Positions 1 through 8,456 are shown, counted from the stretch's first letter. The stretch is DNA of 40,498 nucleotides from JBEKYD01 sp049509915 (GCA_049509915.1 JBEKZL010000034.1:1-40498), one strand, 5' to 3'. Notes: generated by a model not told the origin, from the letters alone. Numbers and translations are program-made.

Positions 1-401
1 GAGCCGCGCTCGTCGGCGTGGCCTTCGATAGTCAGCTTGTAATCGGGATACTGCACGATGATGTCGCGCAACTCCTTCGAGTCGGCTTCGAGCGCCGTGA
101 TGGCATCGGGGCGCAAGGTGTGCTTGTCATAGTCGAAGTAAGCATCTTCGATCTTGGCCAGCAACTCGTCGATACGCGCGCGCGTTGGAGCGTCGGGAAT
201 GCGCCGGGCCGGAGCCTCGGCGGCAGCCCGTGGGGCGGCGGGAGCCGGGGTGCTCCGCGGGGCGGGCGCCGCAGCGGCAGGCGCACTCACCGCGGGAGCG
301 GGCGGGGCCGGAGGTGTGGCGGCCACTTTCTTCTTGGCGCATCCGGAAATGATAGCGGCGCTCACCGCGATCGTCACAATCAAAAGTCTCGTAGGTTTCA
401 T
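1..401 (-). CDS. pal: Peptidoglycan-associated lipoprotein (Pal/OmpA family), 5' part only
   Basis: The gene runs off the left edge of the window, so only about 133 residues are visible. They start with a short hydrophobic signal ending in a lipobox (IISGC, Cys near residue 20), so the protein should be lipidated and anchored in the outer membrane. A Lys-rich stretch and an Ala/Pro-rich linker (about residues 25-65) follow. Then comes the beginning of an OmpA-like peptidoglycan-binding domain with the FDYDKHTLRPDA and LTIEGHADERG motifs typical of Pal. Pal family members tether the outer membrane to peptidoglycan and work with TolB; the tol genes would lie outside the window. The start ATG at 401 follows an AAGGGA ribosome-binding site. 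It is transcribed divergently from the sensor kinase at 515. Family assignment is firm; Pal versus another OmpA-type lipoprotein is less certain because the C-terminus is missing. Confidence 0.88.
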   Translation of the reverse strand, partial: MKPTRLLIVTIAVSAAIISGCAKKKVAATPPAPPAPAVSAPAAAAPAPRSTPAPAAPRAAAEAPARRIPDAPTRARIDELLAKIEDAYFDYDKHTLRPDAITALEADSKELRDIIVQYPDYKLTIEGHADERG

Positions 402-514
402 AAATCCCTTCTGCACTTCTATTGTTACTCCATTTGCGGCGGCCGTGGCCATCCTGTTCATACAGGATTCTCGGCGGGCACCGCCTTTACTACACTTTAA
501 GCTAAGGAGAGTCC

Positions 515-1906
515 ATGCGGGAAGCGCGGGGCGTCGCCCGCCCCAGGGCCGCGTCTTTGGTGTTGTGGCTGGGTTTCGGCGGTTTGTTGCTGGGCATTCT
601 GGCCGCCGCGATCGGCACTCTGACGGCGCTCGACCGCGTCAGCGGCGAGGAAACCCGCACCGGGAAGACGTTTCTCGAAAGGGTGGGCGCGCTCGACCAG
701 ATCCGGGCGCAGATCTACCTTTCGGGCACCTACGTGCGCGACCTGCTGCTATCGCCGGATTCGAGCGGCGCGGCGGCGCAGGGGGCGCGGCTGGAGACGC
801 TGGAGACCGACACGAGGAAGGTGCTGGATAGCTATGCCCGCTCGCTCGATCCGGCCGAGCGCCAGCCGTTCGCGACACTGCGCGCGGAGATCGAAGACTA
901 TTGGGGCGTGCTCAACCGGATGGAAACCTGGTCGCCGGAGCAGCGCAACCGGCAGCGCGACCAGTTCTTCTATGACGAACTGGTACCGCGCCGCACCGCC
1001 ATGCTGCAGATTGCCGACCGCATCGCGCTGGTGAACGAACGGGGGCTGGCCCGCGCCGAGGAGAGCATCGAAGGCTCCGCCAGCAGCTTGCGGCGCACGC
1101 TGCAGCTAACTTTCGGCGTGACCCTGGCCGGGGGCCTGCTGCTGACTCTGCTGACCATCGGCCACACCGTGCGGCTGGAGCGCGAACTGGAGCGGCGGCT
1201 GGCGGAAAATAGCCGAGCGCGGGCCGATCTGGAAGAGCTTTCGGCGCGGCTGGTGCGGGCCCAGGAGAATGAACGGCGGACGCTGGCGCGCGAACTCCAC
1301 GACGAAGTGGGCCAATCGCTCTCGGCGATGCTGATGGAAACCGAAAACGCCGAATGCGCCGAAAAGCCCGACGAGATCCGCGAACACCTGGCCGCGGTAA
1401 AGGGCCTGGCCGAAAAGACCATGAACGAAGTGCGCGACCTGGCGCTGCTGCTACGTCCCTCAATGCTGGATGATTTCGGGCTGGTGCCGGCGCTCAACTG
1501 GCACGCTCGCGAGACCGGCAAACGCACCGGTCTAAACGTATTGGTACGAGCGGACGGGGAAGCCGACGACCTGCCCGAGGAGCACAAGACCTGCATCTAC
1601 CGGCTGGTGCAGGAAGCCGTCAATAATTCCGCCCGCCACTCCAGCGCCCGCACGGTAGAGGTTGTGGTGGAGCGGCAGGATTCACGCGTGCTATTCAGCG
1701 TGCGCGACGACGGTTGCGGCTTTGATCCCCGCTTCGTCCGCGGCCTCGGCTTGATAGGCATGGAAGAACGCGTGCGGCGGCTGGGCGGGCAGTTGCGGCT
1801 GGATTCGAAACTGGGCCGCGGCACTCTGATTGCGGCAGAGCTGCCGCTGACGGACCTGGGCGCCAGAAACGGAAACCGAAATGGCCATTCGCATCCTGCT
1901 GGCTGA
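515..1906 (+). CDS. NarL-type sensor histidine kinase
   Basis: A 463-residue membrane sensor kinase. It has a transmembrane helix at about residues 14-38, an extracytoplasmic four-helix-like sensing region (about 40-195), a second membrane helix at about 198-216, a coiled linker, and a HisKA_3 dimerisation domain with the phospho-acceptor His262 in ARELHDEVGQSL. The HATPase_c domain follows, with an N box at QEAVNN (366-371), G1 box DDGCGFD (398-404) and GLGLIGM (410-416). This layout is that of the NarX/DesK/LiaS class, which phosphorylates LuxR-type regulators. The start is set by AAGGAG six bases upstream. The last 26 bases overlap the response regulator gene in another frame, so the two are translationally coupled and almost certainly partners. 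The signal sensed cannot be read from the sequence; the periplasmic region resembles generic four-helix bundles such as MCP or CHASE3 types. Confidence 0.93.
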   Translation: MREARGVARPRAASLVLWLGFGGLLLGILAAAIGTLTALDRVSGEETRTGKTFLERVGALDQIRAQIYLSGTYVRDLLLSPDSSGAAAQGARLETLETDTRKVLDSYARSLDPAERQPFATLRAEIEDYWGVLNRMETWSPEQRNRQRDQFFYDELVPRRTAMLQIADRIALVNERGLARAEESIEGSASSLRRTLQLTFGVTLAGGLLLTLLTIGHTVRLERELERRLAENSRARADLEELSARLVRAQENERRTLARELHDEVGQSLSAMLMETENAECAEKPDEIREHLAAVKGLAEKTMNEVRDLALLLRPSMLDDFGLVPALNWHARETGKRTGLNVLVRADGEADDLPEEHKTCIYRLVQEAVNNSARHSSARTVEVVVERQDSRVLFSVRDDGCGFDPRFVRGLGLIGMEERVRRLGGQLRLDSKLGRGTLIAAELPLTDLGARNGNRNGHSHPAG

Positions 1907-2528
1907 CGATCACACAGTGGTCCGCGACGGTCTGCGCGCGCTGGTGGAGAAGCAACCCGACATGGCGGTGGTCGCGGAAGCTTCCGACGGTCGCGACAGC
2001 GTGCGCCTGGCTGGGGAGTACGAACCTGACGTAATCATCATGGACATCGCCATGCCCAACATGAACGGCATCGAGGCCACCCGCCGCATTCTGGCCGCGA
2101 ACCCGCGGACCGCCGTCGTGATCTTGAGCATGCATCACGACGAGAGCTACGTGTTGCGATCTCTCAAGGCCGGCGCCAAAGGCTACCTGCTGAAAGATTC
2201 GCTGCGCAGCGACATGGTGGAGGCCATCCGCGCCGCCGCGCAGGGCCGTTCCTATTTTACCCGCAAGGTGAGCCGGATTCTGCAGGAAGATTACGTCCGC
2301 GAGATGGAGCGTCGCGGGGTTGACGACACATACGAACTGCTCACCGACCGCGAGCGCGAAATCCTGCAACTAGTAGCAGAGGGCCGCACCAACAAAGAGG
2401 TCGCTGCGCTACTCAACGTCAGTCTCACCACGGTGGAAACCCACCGCACCCACATCCTGCAGAAGTTGGACCTGCACAGCGTGCCGGAACTGATCCTGTA
2501 CGCCGTGCGCAAGGGGATTATTTCGTAG
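1881..2528 (+). CDS. LuxR/NarL-family response regulator
   Basis: A 215-residue regulator with a complete receiver domain (acidic pair D9/D10, phospho-acceptor D55 in IIMDIAMP, S83, K105 in LLKD) and a C-terminal LuxR-type helix-turn-helix (LTDREREILQLVAEG to VETHRTHILQKL, about residues 148-195). It should be phosphorylated by the overlapping upstream kinase and then bind DNA as a dimer. All catalytic and structural residues expected in the family are present and the length is typical. The start ATG lies inside the kinase gene (26-base overlap), which supports coupled translation. Target genes are not evident; no clear NarL-like operator was recognised in the window, so linkage to the polysaccharide or NRPS genes would be speculation. 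Confidence 0.94.
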   Translation: MAIRILLADDHTVVRDGLRALVEKQPDMAVVAEASDGRDSVRLAGEYEPDVIIMDIAMPNMNGIEATRRILAANPRTAVVILSMHHDESYVLRSLKAGAKGYLLKDSLRSDMVEAIRAAAQGRSYFTRKVSRILQEDYVREMERRGVDDTYELLTDREREILQLVAEGRTNKEVAALLNVSLTTVETHRTHILQKLDLHSVPELILYAVRKGIIS

Positions 2529-2693
2529 GGGGCGCTTTCGGTCCTGTTTGACCTTGCGGGAGCTGGCCTGCAAGGAGAGCGCATGGCCGATTATCGTCCG
2601 ATCAACCCAGTCATTTGCGGGGCACAACGCTGGTGCTTCGCGGAGCCTAGATTCTAGCCGGGCAAATCTGAGAATTCATCTCTCAGACATTTC

Positions 2694-3845
2694 TCAGGCG
2701 ACGAGGAGGCCAATTAGATTCTGAATGGCTGCGTCGGCGTTGTGATAGGCCGTTTCGATCCTGGTGGTGGGCTTGGATTTTTCGTTGGGCCGGTGATGAA
2801 AGAGGGTGTTGGCCAGGGGACCGCAAACGCGATGGCGGAAGAGAATGAACATGGCAGCCACTTTGGTCCCTTTCTGGGTGAGGCGGTAACAATAGGCGCG
2901 GCCTTCGCGTTCAAGCAGGCCGTGGGCCTTCATCTTGCGTGAATCATAGCGGAGTTGGGTCAGGGTGTAGGCTTCGACGGAAAGGCCGAAGGCGTCACGG
3001 ATGGCTCGATGACTGTGGGCTGTTCGCCAGCCGCCGAGTTGCCTGCCGCCGTGGAGGAGTACCTCCATGAGGCGCAGCATACGGGTGTCGTGGATTTTGA
3101 TGCCGGCGATTTTGGTGCGGCCCGCGATGACGGGCAGGGCCGAGCGTTGGAACAGCGGGAAATCCACGTGGACATTGAGCATCTCGGCCTCAAACCGGCC
3201 AGTCGATCGGTGATCGCGACCAGCTTCTGGCGCAATGCGTCGAGATTCTCCAGACCCTTCCTCAGCCCGAGGTCTTGCATGCGATTGACGCAGATTTCCA
3301 GGCGCAGGAAGGTGGAGAACTTCTCGTACATGCGCGCGAGCATGCCCTTGCAATCGATGCGCAGCACAGGATGCCCATGGTCGAGCTTTTCCAGCAGGCT
3401 ATAGAGTTTGCCGCGGATTCGTTTATGTTTGCGGACGCCGAAGATTTGGGCAACCTTGTCGGCGCAGAGACGAAACACCCAACTCGCAGGAATGCTCGAA
3501 GATTTTGTGGATCGGGAAGTATCTCCGGAAGATGAAATTGCGGCAGTACTCGACTTGGTTCAAGGAATAGTCTCGGTGCAGGTTGACGGCTGTCCGGTCC
3601 TTTTTTGGAGAACTTCGGCCGCAACACCAGGGTCCAGTACTCCAGACGCTTGCGGATGATCTCGGGGGCTCAGGCGATCGGCAGCCGCCTGCAGCGCTTG
3701 CGGATCGGAGGTCGATAGGAAGGCGTTGTCATCCTTGCGGAACCCGACGCCCTGGCGCCGCAGTTCGCCGGCCATGAACTCGTGACCATTGATGTAGTAT
3801 GTGGTTTTGAAAGGGAAGGTATGAGCCGACGCAGATCAACATGGG
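2694..3845 (-). pseudogene. Decayed winged-helix-like hypothetical gene (mobile-associated family)
   Basis: Reading the minus strand, conserved blocks appear in order but in different frames. A block with YYINGHEFMAGEL and GFRKDDNAFLSTSDPQAL lies near 3800-3690. EIIRKRLEYWTLVLRPKF and VEYCRNFIFRR follow near 3670-3530. Then comes VFRLCADKVAQIFGVRKHKR to FLRLEICVNRMQDLGLRKG (about 3480-3270). The last block runs from MLNVHVDFPLFQR to the C-terminal LRYDSRKMKAHGLLEREG, KVAAMFILFRHRVCGPLAN and IQNLIGLLVA, with a stop at 2694-2696. I recall a family of about 450-residue uncharacterised proteins, frequent in multicopy form in soil bacteria, with this block order and a winged-helix-like C-terminus. 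At least three frameshifts separate the blocks, so no full protein can be made. The function of intact members is not known to me. Confidence 0.72.
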
Positions 3846-4130
3846 GCCGAGCACTTCGTCGCGGCTCGCCCACTTCAGCGGGCTCATCGGGTCCCCAGCC
3901 GGTGTTTCTTCGACGATCGCCTGCAGGCGGATCTGCAGCGCCCGGGTCCGTGTCCTCTACCCTCTTCCGACCGCCGCCGCGCGCCCTCACTCTGCCGACG
4001 CCAGCCTCCCGCAGTTTCCTGCCGCCGCGGAGTTCATTGAGGCCGCTGGTAATGGTAACGCGCGACATCCCCGTTCCAAGGCTTTCTCGGCAACGAAGAG
4101 TCGCGCCTGATACTCATTCAATGTAGTCAT
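3846..4130 (-). pseudogene. ISAzo13-type transposase, N-terminal remnant
   Basis: On the minus strand an ATG at 4130 opens MTTLNEYQARLFVAEKALERG. A change of frame leads to GMSRVTITSGLNELRGG and VRARGGGRKRVEDTDPG. A second change of frame leads to LQAIVEETPAGDPMSPLKW. This is the N-terminal helix-turn-helix region of ISAzo13-family transposases, which normally continues WTCKSTRQLA and then a DDE domain. Here the similarity stops at about 3850, where the decayed hypothetical gene begins. Two frameshifts and a short internal deletion (the SRTT segment is missing before ITSGLNEL) show it is inactive. It marks an old insertion or recombination boundary. No terminal inverted repeats were found. 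Confidence 0.72.
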
Positions 4131-4267
4131 TACCCGCAACCACCGGCGCTCCGCCGGAGAGGCCGGCAGTACTGTCCGTTTTGCGTAGCTCTTCACCTAC
4201 GTAGAACATACACCCGTTAATATGTTTGTACAGATTATTCTTTTGCGCCGCCTAAGCGGCCAAGGAC
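4131..4267. other. Intergenic stretch between transposase remnant and secreted-protein gene
   Basis: No coding signal is seen. A short inverted repeat GCCGC-CTAA-GCGGC (4247-4260) sits just beyond the stop codon of the leftward secreted-protein gene. On that strand it is followed by A-rich rather than T-rich sequence, so it is not a convincing intrinsic terminator. Confidence 0.5.
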
Positions 4268-6490
4268 CTAGTTCGTTACTTCAACGGTAACGCCGGCTTG
4301 GCTGGTCACTGCGGGTTTGGTGCCGATGGTCACCAGCACGGGCAGGGCGTTGGGCGGAGAAGTGAGAGTCACCTTGCTCGACACTTGGGCATCGATCTGG
4401 TATAGCCCGGCGACCGAGCCCGTAACCCATCCGGCATAAGTGACGGTAGCCGCGGCTCCGCCGATGGTGACGGTTGGTTCGGGGGTAAGGCACGGCGGCA
4501 GATGATTCGGCTTGATGCCATTGAGCACGGCGTTGTTAATCACCACGCCGTCGAGCGATGTCCAGGTGGCTTCACCGGACAAGCCATATACGGTGTTGGC
4601 GGCGGCCAGCAGGCCATTGGCTCCCGAGATGGCGACACAACTGCCGGGCGAGGCCATAGTCGACGCGCCGGCAGTGTTGATACTGCCCGTGCTATTGGGC
4701 ACGCCCAAACCGGTAAGATAGATGTGAACGACCTGTGTCGAGGTGGCCTTCGCCCCTATGACCACCGGGTTGGTCGCGTTGTTTGCGGTCCAATCGTAAT
4801 TCAGGATAGCGCCCTGGCCCGTGCCGGCCGAATTCACGGTAAAAACACCGGGATCGGTAGCGACGTATGTGACCGGGTAGAAAGTGCTATAGGCCGGCGG
4901 GGCACCGTACCCGACCTGGATGTTGCCGGCCCCAAGCGAGCTGGCCACCGCGGATGGCACCAGCACATTGATTTGGGTATTGTTGGCGAACAGCAGATAG
5001 CCGGGGGAGATCTCGCTGGGAGTAGCAGCGTTATTGTAGAACCCCACTGTGAGGAAGTTGGTGGTGTCGGGGCTGGCGGTCGTCGGATAGCGGTAATCGT
5101 TGCCGGCGTTCGGCGTGAGCGTCAGCGTCGGGTTAGCGAGCGTGAGACAGCCGGGGCAGAAGTTCGACCCGAAAATACTGATGATATCGTATGGGGCGAA
5201 GGCGGTGGCGCCCTGCTGGAAAGTCGACGCGCTGGTCACGGCGGTGATGATGGGCGAGGTGGTTACCGTGACGGTAGCCACCGATCCAGCGCTCACGGAG
5301 CAGGAACTGGTCCCCATAGGGTTACAGACTCCTATGTACCAGGGGCCCGCAGTGGAAGTGTATCCGCTGCCGGTGACTTGGTATGAGACGACCAGCTCCG
5401 TAGTACTATCCACGGTGATATTAACCTCGTTGGTAAGGCAGGTAGTCGGGTCCGAGCTGGTACAGTAATAGACCAGGGTCGACTGGCTGTTGCCCACCGA
5501 GGAGGGAACAAATCCGCTCCCGTTGAGCACCACCGTGGTGGTATCGCCTTGAGTGGAATCCACCGGGACCAGGGCGGGAGAAGTGCTCGTGAGCAAGGGT
5601 ACAGGGGCGGTTACGCTGATCGTAATGCTAAGTGTGATTACCGAACCAGCCGCAGGTGTGATGGTAATCATTTCCTGGACGGCGTCGCCCGGCTGGGTCT
5701 GAATGAACGCCTGGGTGCTGAAGGTTACCGTCACAGGCGTGCCCCATGAGTAGCCGATGCTGCTGGTCGGGGAAACCGTTGCGGGGTTTGCGACCCCGTA
5801 GAAAGTGCTGCTGCCGGAGATCCCCCCGGATGTCTCGGTGACCAGGGCGCTGGCGACGGTAAAGGAGACTGGCGCGCCGCTGGAAGCGAGCGATACCATC
5901 AGTGTCGGCGCTATGCCGGAACTCCAATTGCAGGCCACAGACGGTGCGGTGGCGTTGGCCGCGAACACGCATGTTGGATACATCGAGGCGGGCGTACCCG
6001 CAGTCACCGTAGCGGTCAGACCCGGAGGGCTTGCGTCGACCGTCAGCCTAACGGCGACCGTCTTGGGCAAATAGTTCGTCGAGCCGCTCGGCAGCACGTC
6101 GAATGCAATGGTGCCATTGTAGACTCCCGGCAGCATCGTCAAACAGTATTGCCCCGCGGACACTCCCACGGTGACACCCGACGAATTGGCCAGCCCGCTG
6201 CTCGAGCCGACGGTAAGCCACACCGGCGCATTGTAGGTGGTGGTGTCCAGATAAAAGAATGTCGATGCGGCTGCCGTTACCGTAATATTGATCGGCGTTG
6301 GCGTGTTCCACGCCACTCCCTGTTGGCAGGACAGTTGTATTGGGAATCCGCCTGTTACCGCGACAGTCAGTGGTGACGCGCTTTGTGCTTGGACGGCGCC
6401 TGTGCTGGCCGCTAACACAACCACGGCTAAGAGCAATGACGGCTTGCCGAGCGCGGACGTCGGTACCCCTTTGTTCTTCCGTATTCCCAC
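4268..6490 (-). CDS. Secreted Ig-like repeat protein with C-terminal TIGR03437-like domain
   Basis: A 740-residue exported protein with a signal peptide (hydrophobic run LLLAVVVLAA, predicted cleavage after VQAQS). It is followed by several Thr/Ser/Val-rich beta-sandwich segments: BACON/Ig-like regions to about residue 320, an IPT/TIG-like segment around 325-415 and a C-terminal region of about 270 residues. That C-terminal region carries the features of the TIGR03437 domain, for example TQINVLVPSAVA, HIYLTGLGVPN, and a terminal GLYQIDAQV and VTIGTKPAVTSQAGVTVEV. No catalytic motif is visible; a cell-surface, adhesive or structural role is inference. Start choice: GTG at 6490 is preceded by AAGGAG five bases away, whereas the upstream in-frame GTG at 6523 has no such site. 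The gene faces away from the tRNA and EPS locus. Confidence 0.85.
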   Translation of the reverse strand: MGIRKNKGVPTSALGKPSLLLAVVVLAASTGAVQAQSASPLTVAVTGGFPIQLSCQQGVAWNTPTPINITVTAAASTFFYLDTTTYNAPVWLTVGSSSGLANSSGVTVGVSAGQYCLTMLPGVYNGTIAFDVLPSGSTNYLPKTVAVRLTVDASPPGLTATVTAGTPASMYPTCVFAANATAPSVACNWSSGIAPTLMVSLASSGAPVSFTVASALVTETSGGISGSSTFYGVANPATVSPTSSIGYSWGTPVTVTFSTQAFIQTQPGDAVQEMITITPAAGSVITLSITISVTAPVPLLTSTSPALVPVDSTQGDTTTVVLNGSGFVPSSVGNSQSTLVYYCTSSDPTTCLTNEVNITVDSTTELVVSYQVTGSGYTSTAGPWYIGVCNPMGTSSCSVSAGSVATVTVTTSPIITAVTSASTFQQGATAFAPYDIISIFGSNFCPGCLTLANPTLTLTPNAGNDYRYPTTASPDTTNFLTVGFYNNAATPSEISPGYLLFANNTQINVLVPSAVASSLGAGNIQVGYGAPPAYSTFYPVTYVATDPGVFTVNSAGTGQGAILNYDWTANNATNPVVIGAKATSTQVVHIYLTGLGVPNSTGSINTAGASTMASPGSCVAISGANGLLAAANTVYGLSGEATWTSLDGVVINNAVLNGIKPNHLPPCLTPEPTVTIGGAAATVTYAGWVTGSVAGLYQIDAQVSSKVTLTSPPNALPVLVTIGTKPAVTSQAGVTVEVTN

Positions 6491-6732
6491 TACGGCTCCT
6501 TGTAAAACTTGTTTATCGGACACTTGCCGCGCCGACTTGAGGGGAAAGTTGTCTTAGTGCTAAAGTACTGGGGGCTCGCTTGCGGGAACACGTAGGACGG
6601 GGGCGTTCGCGGATATGGACGCAGGGGGCCGGGCGGGCAACGACGCCGTGCATTTACAACTCCGTCGGGAGCGGCGCAGCAGCGACGCGAATACGGCCCG
6701 GACACGACCGTGGTAGAATCGGAAAGCGGCGT

Positions 6733-6809
6733 GCCCGCATAGCTCAGTTGGTTAGAGCGCCGCTTTCACACAGCGGAGGTCAGAGATTCGAGTTCTCTTG
6801 CGGGCACCA
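6733..6809 (+). tRNA. tRNA-Val (anticodon CAC)
   Basis: A complete 77-base cloverleaf. The acceptor stem is GCCCGCA with TGCGGGC, the D-arm is GCTC/GAGC, and the anticodon stem CCGCT/AGCGG encloses loop TTCACAC with anticodon CAC (reads GTG, Val). A five-base variable loop follows, then T-arm AGAGA/TCTCT with loop TTCGAGT, discriminator A and an encoded CCA. All stems pair perfectly. tRNA genes are common integration sites, but no duplicated 3' end of this tRNA was found elsewhere in the window. Confidence 0.97.
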
Positions 6810-7437
6810 CTCCATTCCAGCAGTTTCGGGTTCTGTTGGGCCAGTCCCGAGTCATGCCTTCCATATAAATAGCTGAAAATAAAGGCGAATTGCTCCTGGC
6901 CGGGGGCGCTCATCAGGCTTGGTGCAACTGATCCTGCTCCGGGGCGGAGTCCGTATCGGAATGGCCTTGTTCCGAACGCCCGGGCGCCCGGGGACTGGAC
7001 GTGATTTCGTCGTGAGGCTGCCGGATCGGGCTGGCCGATGGCAACGGTGGCGACCATGAGGGACTCGACGGCCGAACTTTCTGGCCCTAGCCACAAAACG
7101 GCACCGGCGTCCGCCCCGACCGAGGGAGCCATTTGTTCCCGCGCGACCGCCATCGCCGCGATTCTTCGGCGCGTAAACCGACGGCTGCGGAATGGCGGCA
7201 GCGGGCTGAAGTTGCGGATTCTGGAGAACGCCCAAGACAGTCCATCCCAAACGCGCGAAAGCCGGGCGGCTCAATGGTTTGAATGAGCCACTGAGTACGG
7301 GTTGGAATCTGGAGAACGTAGGAAAATGACTACAACTGGGACCGCGGGCGCTTGGAATGCTGAAGCGTATCACAATGTAAAGCAATGAGAAGGCGCTGTT
7401 TCCTCCGGGTCCTAGTACTTTATGCTGCGGCGGTTTG
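6810..7437. other. Long non-coding or decayed region between tRNA-Val and the EPS locus
   Basis: About 630 bases without a convincing gene. Open frames exist on both strands because of high GC, but none has a plausible start site, recognisable motif or family-like composition, and one of them would run through the tRNA. The stretch ends at the promoter of the EPS operon. I see no repeats, integrase or attachment-site-like sequence. Confidence 0.5.
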
Positions 7438-7466
7438 TTGACTGAGAGCCTTAGCACTTTTAAGAT
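7438..7466 (+). promoter_or_regulatory. Predicted sigma70-type promoter of the EPS operon
   Basis: A -35 box TTGACT (7438-7443; five of six consensus bases) is separated by exactly 17 bases from a -10 box TAAGAT (7461-7466; four of six). It predicts transcription from about 7473. That gives a leader of about 105 bases before the antiterminator start codon at 7578 and places the ops-like element about 60 bases into the transcript. Confidence 0.6.
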
Positions 7467-7494
7467 TGCATCAGTTTAGTCACTCCCGAGGTTT

Positions 7495-7535
7495 CACTAG
7501 TTATTAGGCTCGGTTCCCTCACTGGGACTCTAGTG
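7495..7535 (+). promoter_or_regulatory. Leader inverted repeat abutting the ops-like element
   Basis: CACTAG (7495-7500) pairs perfectly with CTAGTG (7530-7535). Inside it a small hairpin TCCC/GGGA (7515-7518 with 7524-7527) has a five-base loop. The outer arm ends inside the first base of the ops-like element. It could fold in the nascent RNA just behind a polymerase paused at the ops-like site; this is inference from the layout. Confidence 0.45.
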
Positions 7536-7546
7536 GCGGTAGCTTG
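7535..7546 (+). promoter_or_regulatory. ops-like antiterminator recruitment element
   Basis: GGCGGTAGCTTG differs at one position from the E. coli ops element GGCGGTAGCGTG that recruits RfaH. The core GGTAGC and the pause signature (G at the upstream edge, T then G at the pause site) are kept. It lies on the coding strand 31 bases before the start codon of a NusG/RfaH/UpxY-type antiterminator gene and inside the predicted leader of an EPS operon, which is where ops elements (within JUMPstart) sit in enterobacteria. The rest of the JUMPstart sequence is not present. Confidence 0.55.
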
Positions 7547-7577
7547 CTCGATGGCGGAAAGCCGGCCAAGGTGGACA

Positions 7578-8171
7578 ATGTCGCTGACTCACGCACGTGA
7601 CGATTGCGGATCCGAAGCGGCCCAAAGCACTTGGCGCGCGTGCGACGGCTGGGCTTGGTATGCTCTCCGAGTCCAATCCAAGCTTGGGAGCCTCGCGTCC
7701 GCGGCACTGTGCGGTAAGGGATACGAAGTATATTTGCCGTTGTATCGCTCTCGGCGCCGTTGGTCCGACCGGGTGAAGGAGTTGGATCTGCCGCTTTTTC
7801 CGGGCTATATGTTCTGCCGATTCGACGCGGGTAATCGCTTACCCGTTCTGGCCACCCCCGGGGTGATCAGCGTCGTAGGGGCGGGTAAGAGCGCCATCCC
7901 GGTTGACAATGAAGAACTCGAGGCCATCAAAACGATTCTTCGCTCCGGGCTTGCGGCGGGGCCTTGGCCATTTCTCAGTGTCGGTTCCAGAGTGCACATC
8001 GAGCATGGGCCCCTGGCAGGCATGGATGGCATCATTACCAACGCGGATAAAGCCTTTCGCCTGGTAGTCTCCGTCAGTCTGCTGCAACGTTCCATTGCGG
8101 TCGAGATCGATCGTGAGTGGGCTCGACCCATAGCCCGGGGCGTGTGCGGACCGGCGCGCACCTGGGTTTGA
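7578..8171 (+). CDS. NusG/RfaH/UpxY-type transcription antiterminator
   Basis: A 197-residue NusG paralogue. The NGN domain starts at WYALRVQSKLGSLASAAL and continues through GYEVYLPLYRSRRRW and LFPGYMFCRFD (the last is the hallmark LFPGYLFV motif of RfaH/UpxY proteins), to TPGVISVVGAGKSAIPVDNEE. A C-terminal KOW-like domain follows (SVGSRVHIEHGPLAGMDGIIT to end). Such proteins ride with RNA polymerase and prevent premature termination in long surface-polysaccharide operons. Start choice: ATG at 7578 is preceded by AAGGTGG, while the ATG at 7551 and GTG at 7533 have weaker sites and the latter overlaps the ops-like element. As first gene of a 16 kb operon it is expected to promote expression of the downstream genes in cis. 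NusG itself would be elsewhere in the genome; the length and lack of a NusG-like secE context argue against this being NusG. Confidence 0.9.
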   Translation: MSLTHARDDCGSEAAQSTWRACDGWAWYALRVQSKLGSLASAALCGKGYEVYLPLYRSRRRWSDRVKELDLPLFPGYMFCRFDAGNRLPVLATPGVISVVGAGKSAIPVDNEELEAIKTILRSGLAAGPWPFLSVGSRVHIEHGPLAGMDGIITNADKAFRLVVSVSLLQRSIAVEIDREWARPIARGVCGPARTWV

Positions 8172-8205
8172 ATCGGCGGATTACAACAAGGCGGAAGTTA
8201 CGTTC

Positions 8206-8451
8206 ATGTTCGACACGAATCGCAGAAGGAAGATGATCAGCCTCCGCCTCTCCGAGGTGGAATACGACGTGCTCAAGATGCACTACCGCACCTATGGAGC
8301 GCGCAACGTCTCCGATCTAGCCCGCTTGGCCTTGCAGCGGATTATGAACCAATCGTCCAGTCCGCTGGATAATTTGGCGGCCAAACTGGCGGAATTGGAT
8401 GAGCGGGTATATGCCCTCGAAACTCAGCTAGCGTCTGAGACTAAGAGGTGA
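8206..8451 (+). CDS. Small ribbon-helix-helix-like protein with coiled coil
   Basis: An 81-residue protein. The basic N-terminus is followed by MISLRLSEVEYDVLKMHY and a second helix, NVSDLARLALQRIM, which together match the beta-strand, helix, helix pattern of ribbon-helix-helix DNA-binding proteins. The last 30 residues (LDNLAAKLAELDERVYALETQLA) form a heptad-type coiled coil. It probably dimerises and binds DNA, perhaps an operon autoregulator, but no operator was identified. It follows the antiterminator by 34 bases and precedes a tiny ORF by 5 bases, so it is part of the operon. In Bacteroides capsule loci the antiterminator gene upxY is also followed by a small regulator gene, upxZ; this protein is not obviously related to UpxZ, so the parallel is only positional. 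Confidence 0.72.
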   Translation: MFDTNRRRKMISLRLSEVEYDVLKMHYRTYGARNVSDLARLALQRIMNQSSSPLDNLAAKLAELDERVYALETQLASETKR

Positions 8452-8456
8452 ACCCT

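Noticed and set aside
4247..4260. GCCGC-CTAA-GCGGC hairpin as a terminator for the secreted-protein gene
   Set aside because: The stem is only five pairs and on the transcribed strand it is followed by an A-rich, not T-rich, stretch.
4502..5386. Open frame of 294 codons opposite the secreted Ig-like protein gene
   Set aside because: It is the antisense shadow of a repetitive Thr/Val-rich gene, with Gly/Arg-rich composition and no motif.
6852..7457. Long minus-strand open frame between the tRNA and the EPS promoter
   Set aside because: No start signal and no recognisable motif, the composition is that of random high-GC sequence, and an overlapping frame runs through the tRNA.
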